A stretch of 64,000 nucleotides of DNA from BOKV01 sp041739465 (GTDB taxonomy: Bacteria; Pseudomonadota; Alphaproteobacteria; Rhizobiales; Rhizobiaceae): positions 62,001-126,000 of the forward strand of contig JBGSNX010000073.1 in NCBI GenBank assembly GCA_041739465.1, given 5' to 3'. Position 1 is the first letter of the stretch, and each line of letters opens with the position of its first letter. Below are positions 61,915 to 64,000 of the stretch, piece after piece. Both the position numbers and the translations under genes were made by a program. The notes beneath the pieces are model-generated. The model worked only from the letters and a program-made list of their open reading frames with translations. It had not been told where the DNA came from and did not search any database.

Positions 61915-62400
61915 ATGGCGCTGCAAAACGACGTCGATCTGCTGAAACGGGTGGATCTGCTTCGGGGTTTCCCCGACGAGCAGTTGCGCCTGCTCGCCTT
62001 CGGGGCGGAGCGCGAATTGGTCCGGGCAGGTCGCGAATTGTTTCGCACCGGTGATGAAAGCCAGGGTGGGTATGTTGTTTCAGGTGGCCAGATCGATCTG
62101 GTGATTTATCGCGGCAGCCGCGAGGTTGTTGTAGATACCTGCGCAGAAGCAACCCTGGTTGGCGAGCTTGGACTGGTGACGGCGGCAACCAGGGCCACCA
62201 GCGCGGTTGCACGCGTCAACAGCGAGGTGATGTTCGTGCCACGCGTGCTGTTCCACAGGATGCTTTCCAGCTATCCCGAGAGCGCGGCAATCGTGCATGA
62301 GCGTATTTCAGCCTCGGTGCATTCAATGCTTCGCCAGTTGGAAGAGCTGCATTCAGTGATTCAGGCAGCGCCGAAATTCGATCTGCCCAAGCGCCGATAG
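61915..62400 (+). CDS. Stand-alone cyclic nucleotide-binding domain protein
   Basis: A 161-residue protein made of one cAMP-binding-fold domain (about 10-130) with LLRGFPDEQLRLLAFGAE, GDESQGGYVVSGGQIDLVI, and a phosphate-binding-cassette-like VGELGLVTAATRATSAVA. The residues around this cassette fit only loosely, so ligand binding is uncertain. There is no helix-turn-helix, so it is not a Crp/Fnr transcription factor. It lies 66 bp after the response regulator on the same strand and may be cotranscribed. Confidence 0.8.
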   Translation: MALQNDVDLLKRVDLLRGFPDEQLRLLAFGAERELVRAGRELFRTGDESQGGYVVSGGQIDLVIYRGSREVVVDTCAEATLVGELGLVTAATRATSAVARVNSEVMFVPRVLFHRMLSSYPESAAIVHERISASVHSMLRQLEELHSVIQAAPKFDLPKRR

Positions 62401-62410
62401 CCAATATCCC

Positions 62411-63214
62411 TCAATCCATGTCGAGAACTGCCATCACCGGCACGTGGTCGGATGGCTGTACCCACCCGCGCGCTTCGCGCAGGATCCGGATTTCCTTCAG
62501 CGATTTCGCCAGTTGTGGGGCTGCCCAGATGTGGTCAAGCCGCCGCCCGCGGTCAGCCGTGTCCCAATCGCGGGCACGGTAGCTCCACCACGTGTAAACC
62601 TTGCGATCTGGCGCAATGTGCTGGCGAATGAGATCGCTCCAGCCACCTTGGTTGAAGGCGTGGGTCAGGCCCTGTGTTTCCACCGGCGTGTGGCTCACCA
62701 CTTTCAACAGCTGTTTGTGTGACCAGACGTCGTTTTCGAGCGGGGCGATGTTGAGATCGCCAACCAGCAAGGCAGGCACACCATCGTGGACCGCCGAAAC
62801 CGATGCCAGCTCGGCGACATAGCGCAGTTTGTGGTCAAATTTCGGGTTGATCGCCACATCCGGCTCATCCCCCCCGGCGGGAACATAGAAATTGTGGATG
62901 CGCACTTTCTGCGAGCCGATCCTGAATAGTGCGGAGATATGGCGGCAATCGCCAACGCTGCAAAAGTCGTGGGAGTGCTGCTCTTCAAGCGGGCGGCGCG
63001 AGAGAATGGCAACGCCGTGATAGCCTTTCTGGCCATGCACCATCTGGTGCTCATAGCCCAGCTTGCGGAATGCCTTGCCGGGAAACTGGTCGTTCTGGCA
63101 CTTGATTTCCTGCAGGCACAAAATGTCTGGCTGGTTTTCGATCAGGAAACGCTCCACCAAACCTTGGCGCAGGCGGACAGAATTGATGTTCCAGGTGGCA
63201 AGCGAGAATGGCAT
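62411..63214 (-). CDS. xthA: Exodeoxyribonuclease III
   Basis: XthA is the AP endonuclease and 3'-5' exonuclease of base excision repair. The 267-residue protein has TWNINSVRLR, the metal-binding Glu in LCLQEIKCQND, the catalytic DLNIAP, LDHIW and the terminal SDHVPVMA His. It converges on the cyclic-nucleotide-binding gene with a 10-bp gap. Downstream of lolA on the same strand, it is separated from it by 117 bp that contain a hairpin. Confidence 0.97.
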   Translation of the reverse strand: MPFSLATWNINSVRLRQGLVERFLIENQPDILCLQEIKCQNDQFPGKAFRKLGYEHQMVHGQKGYHGVAILSRRPLEEQHSHDFCSVGDCRHISALFRIGSQKVRIHNFYVPAGGDEPDVAINPKFDHKLRYVAELASVSAVHDGVPALLVGDLNIAPLENDVWSHKQLLKVVSHTPVETQGLTHAFNQGGWSDLIRQHIAPDRKVYTWWSYRARDWDTADRGRRLDHIWAAPQLAKSLKEIRILREARGWVQPSDHVPVMAVLDMD

Positions 63215-63331
63215 TGGGGAAACTTCCGGCGGGAGCGACTGCCCGAAACTGGGCTACCGGGCAGTTGCGCGCAAGGGCGAACAGCCAATGTCCCCGATCT
63301 TTGTTGCCGCTATCGCTGCTGCCGGCTGGGG

Positions 63332-64000
63332 TCAGCCGCGCTGCTTGCTTTCCTGAAGCCGACGCTGGATTTCACGCTCGTCGAAAGAGAACATCTTGGC
63401 AGGTATTTCGACGTTTTTCTGGACGTTGAACACCATCACGGATGTTTCCTTGCCCTGCGAATCCTTGATCGTCCACTGCCGCAAATCAAAGCTTGCCGGA
63501 TCGAACATCAAGGTGATGACGGCATCGCCGAACACCTTGTTGTCGCCCATCACAATGGTCGTCAGATCAGCTTCCGAAATTACGTCGCGGATCGACTTGT
63601 CCTTGGCAGACACCTTGTCGCTCAGAAGCATTTTCAGCGGGGTCTTGTCGAGCGGATAAAAATCCCAGGTTTTCAGCTTGCTGTTGTGAACAGCGACCGT
63701 CTTGCCGTTCGAGATCACTTCAACCGAAGCTGGCTTTTCATAGTTGAAACGGATCTTGCCCGGGCGTTCGAGAAAGAATTTTCCACCCGTCTGTTCGCCA
63801 TTGGGGCCGAACTGGACAAATTCACCAGACATGGTCGGCACCGACGAAAAATGCGTGCTGAGCTGTTCGACCATCTGCTCCTTGGAAAGCGGCGCAACTG
63901 CCTCAGTGGTCTGCGAGGCTGCCGGATTTGCGCTCATCAGCACGAAGCAGGAAAGGGCCGCCAGGGCCAGCTTTCCAGTTCTTGTGTTCAGGCGCAGGTC
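63332..64000 (-). CDS. lolA: Outer-membrane lipoprotein carrier protein LolA (5' end outside window)
   Basis: LolA ferries lipoproteins across the periplasm from LolCDE to the outer membrane. At least 222 codons are present. The frame is open to the window edge without an ATG, so the start lies beyond it. The visible N-terminus, KLALAALSCFVLMSANPAAS, is a signal peptide. The mature part has STHFSSVPTMSGEFVQFGP and GKFFLERPGKIRFNYEKP, the family's open beta-barrel start. In Hyphomicrobiales lolA usually follows ftsK, which would lie just outside the window. Confidence 0.92.
   Translation of the reverse strand, partial: DLRLNTRTGKLALAALSCFVLMSANPAASQTTEAVAPLSKEQMVEQLSTHFSSVPTMSGEFVQFGPNGEQTGGKFFLERPGKIRFNYEKPASVEVISNGKTVAVHNSKLKTWDFYPLDKTPLKMLLSDKVSAKDKSIRDVISEADLTTIVMGDNKVFGDAVITLMFDPASFDLRQWTIKDSQGKETSVMVFNVQKNVEIPAKMFSFDEREIQRRLQESKQRG

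Overview
This window is core chromosome of an alphaproteobacterium, almost certainly of the order Hyphomicrobiales (Rhizobiales). The placement rests on several things: a Tyr-type DivL, alphaproteobacterial AddAB, the trpF-trpB-trpA-accD-folC and hisB-DUF2628-hisH-hisA-hisF-hisE-coaA gene orders, an AccD lacking most zinc-ribbon cysteines, hslV-GNAT-hslU, a Tim44/mltA/smr cluster, and hemE beside a probable replication origin. Gene density is very high and base composition looks even by eye. I see no insertion sequence, prophage, CRISPR array, tRNA or rRNA.

Layout. 0-12 kb (+): DivL, then a TsaE fusion whose C-terminal half is an AmgK-like sugar kinase, MurU, AddB and AddA, and trxA with its own promoter and terminator. 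12-27 kb (-): a long run of same-strand genes, read from right to left: a GT87-like membrane protein, dnaK (with a heat-shock-type promoter), dnaJ, an FMN reductase, pyrF, phaZ (with a TGC-N3-GCA palindrome upstream), DUF2852, a YgjP-like metallopeptidase, a CorA/ZntB-type transporter, trpFBA, accD and folC. 27-32.7 kb: alkB (+), then the his operon with coaA (-). 32.8-41 kb: hslV-GNAT-hslU-DUF1402 (+), HTH-smr-mltA-timA (-), fxsA and secB (+), dnaQ (-).

41-55.4 kb looks like the replication and segregation centre. coaE, aroE, maf and the DUF299 kinase regulator run leftward; hemE, hemJ and rho run rightward. Between them lie 389 non-coding bases with a consensus DnaA box and near-matches, which I interpret as oriC. 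A DUF255 protein follows on the minus strand. Then come mnmE, mnmG, rsmG, parA and parB, with two perfect parS palindromes: one between mnmE and mnmG, one inside rsmG. 55-64 kb: holA, lptE and leuS (-), a YggS-type PLP protein (+), an L,D-transpeptidase-like protein (-), a CenR-like response regulator and a lone cyclic-nucleotide-binding protein (+), xthA (-), and lolA cut by the window end.

How the genes work together. ParA, ParB and the parS sites beside the origin would segregate it, while DivL would feed the CckA-CtrA pathway that controls its firing. The AmgK-like domain and MurU together make a peptidoglycan-sugar salvage branch, and MltA may supply its substrates. No wholly new system is evident. 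The items most worth a second look are the TsaE-kinase fusion, the oriC and parS arrangement, the phaZ operator, the 16-bp repeats before hslV, and a few conserved proteins of unknown function.
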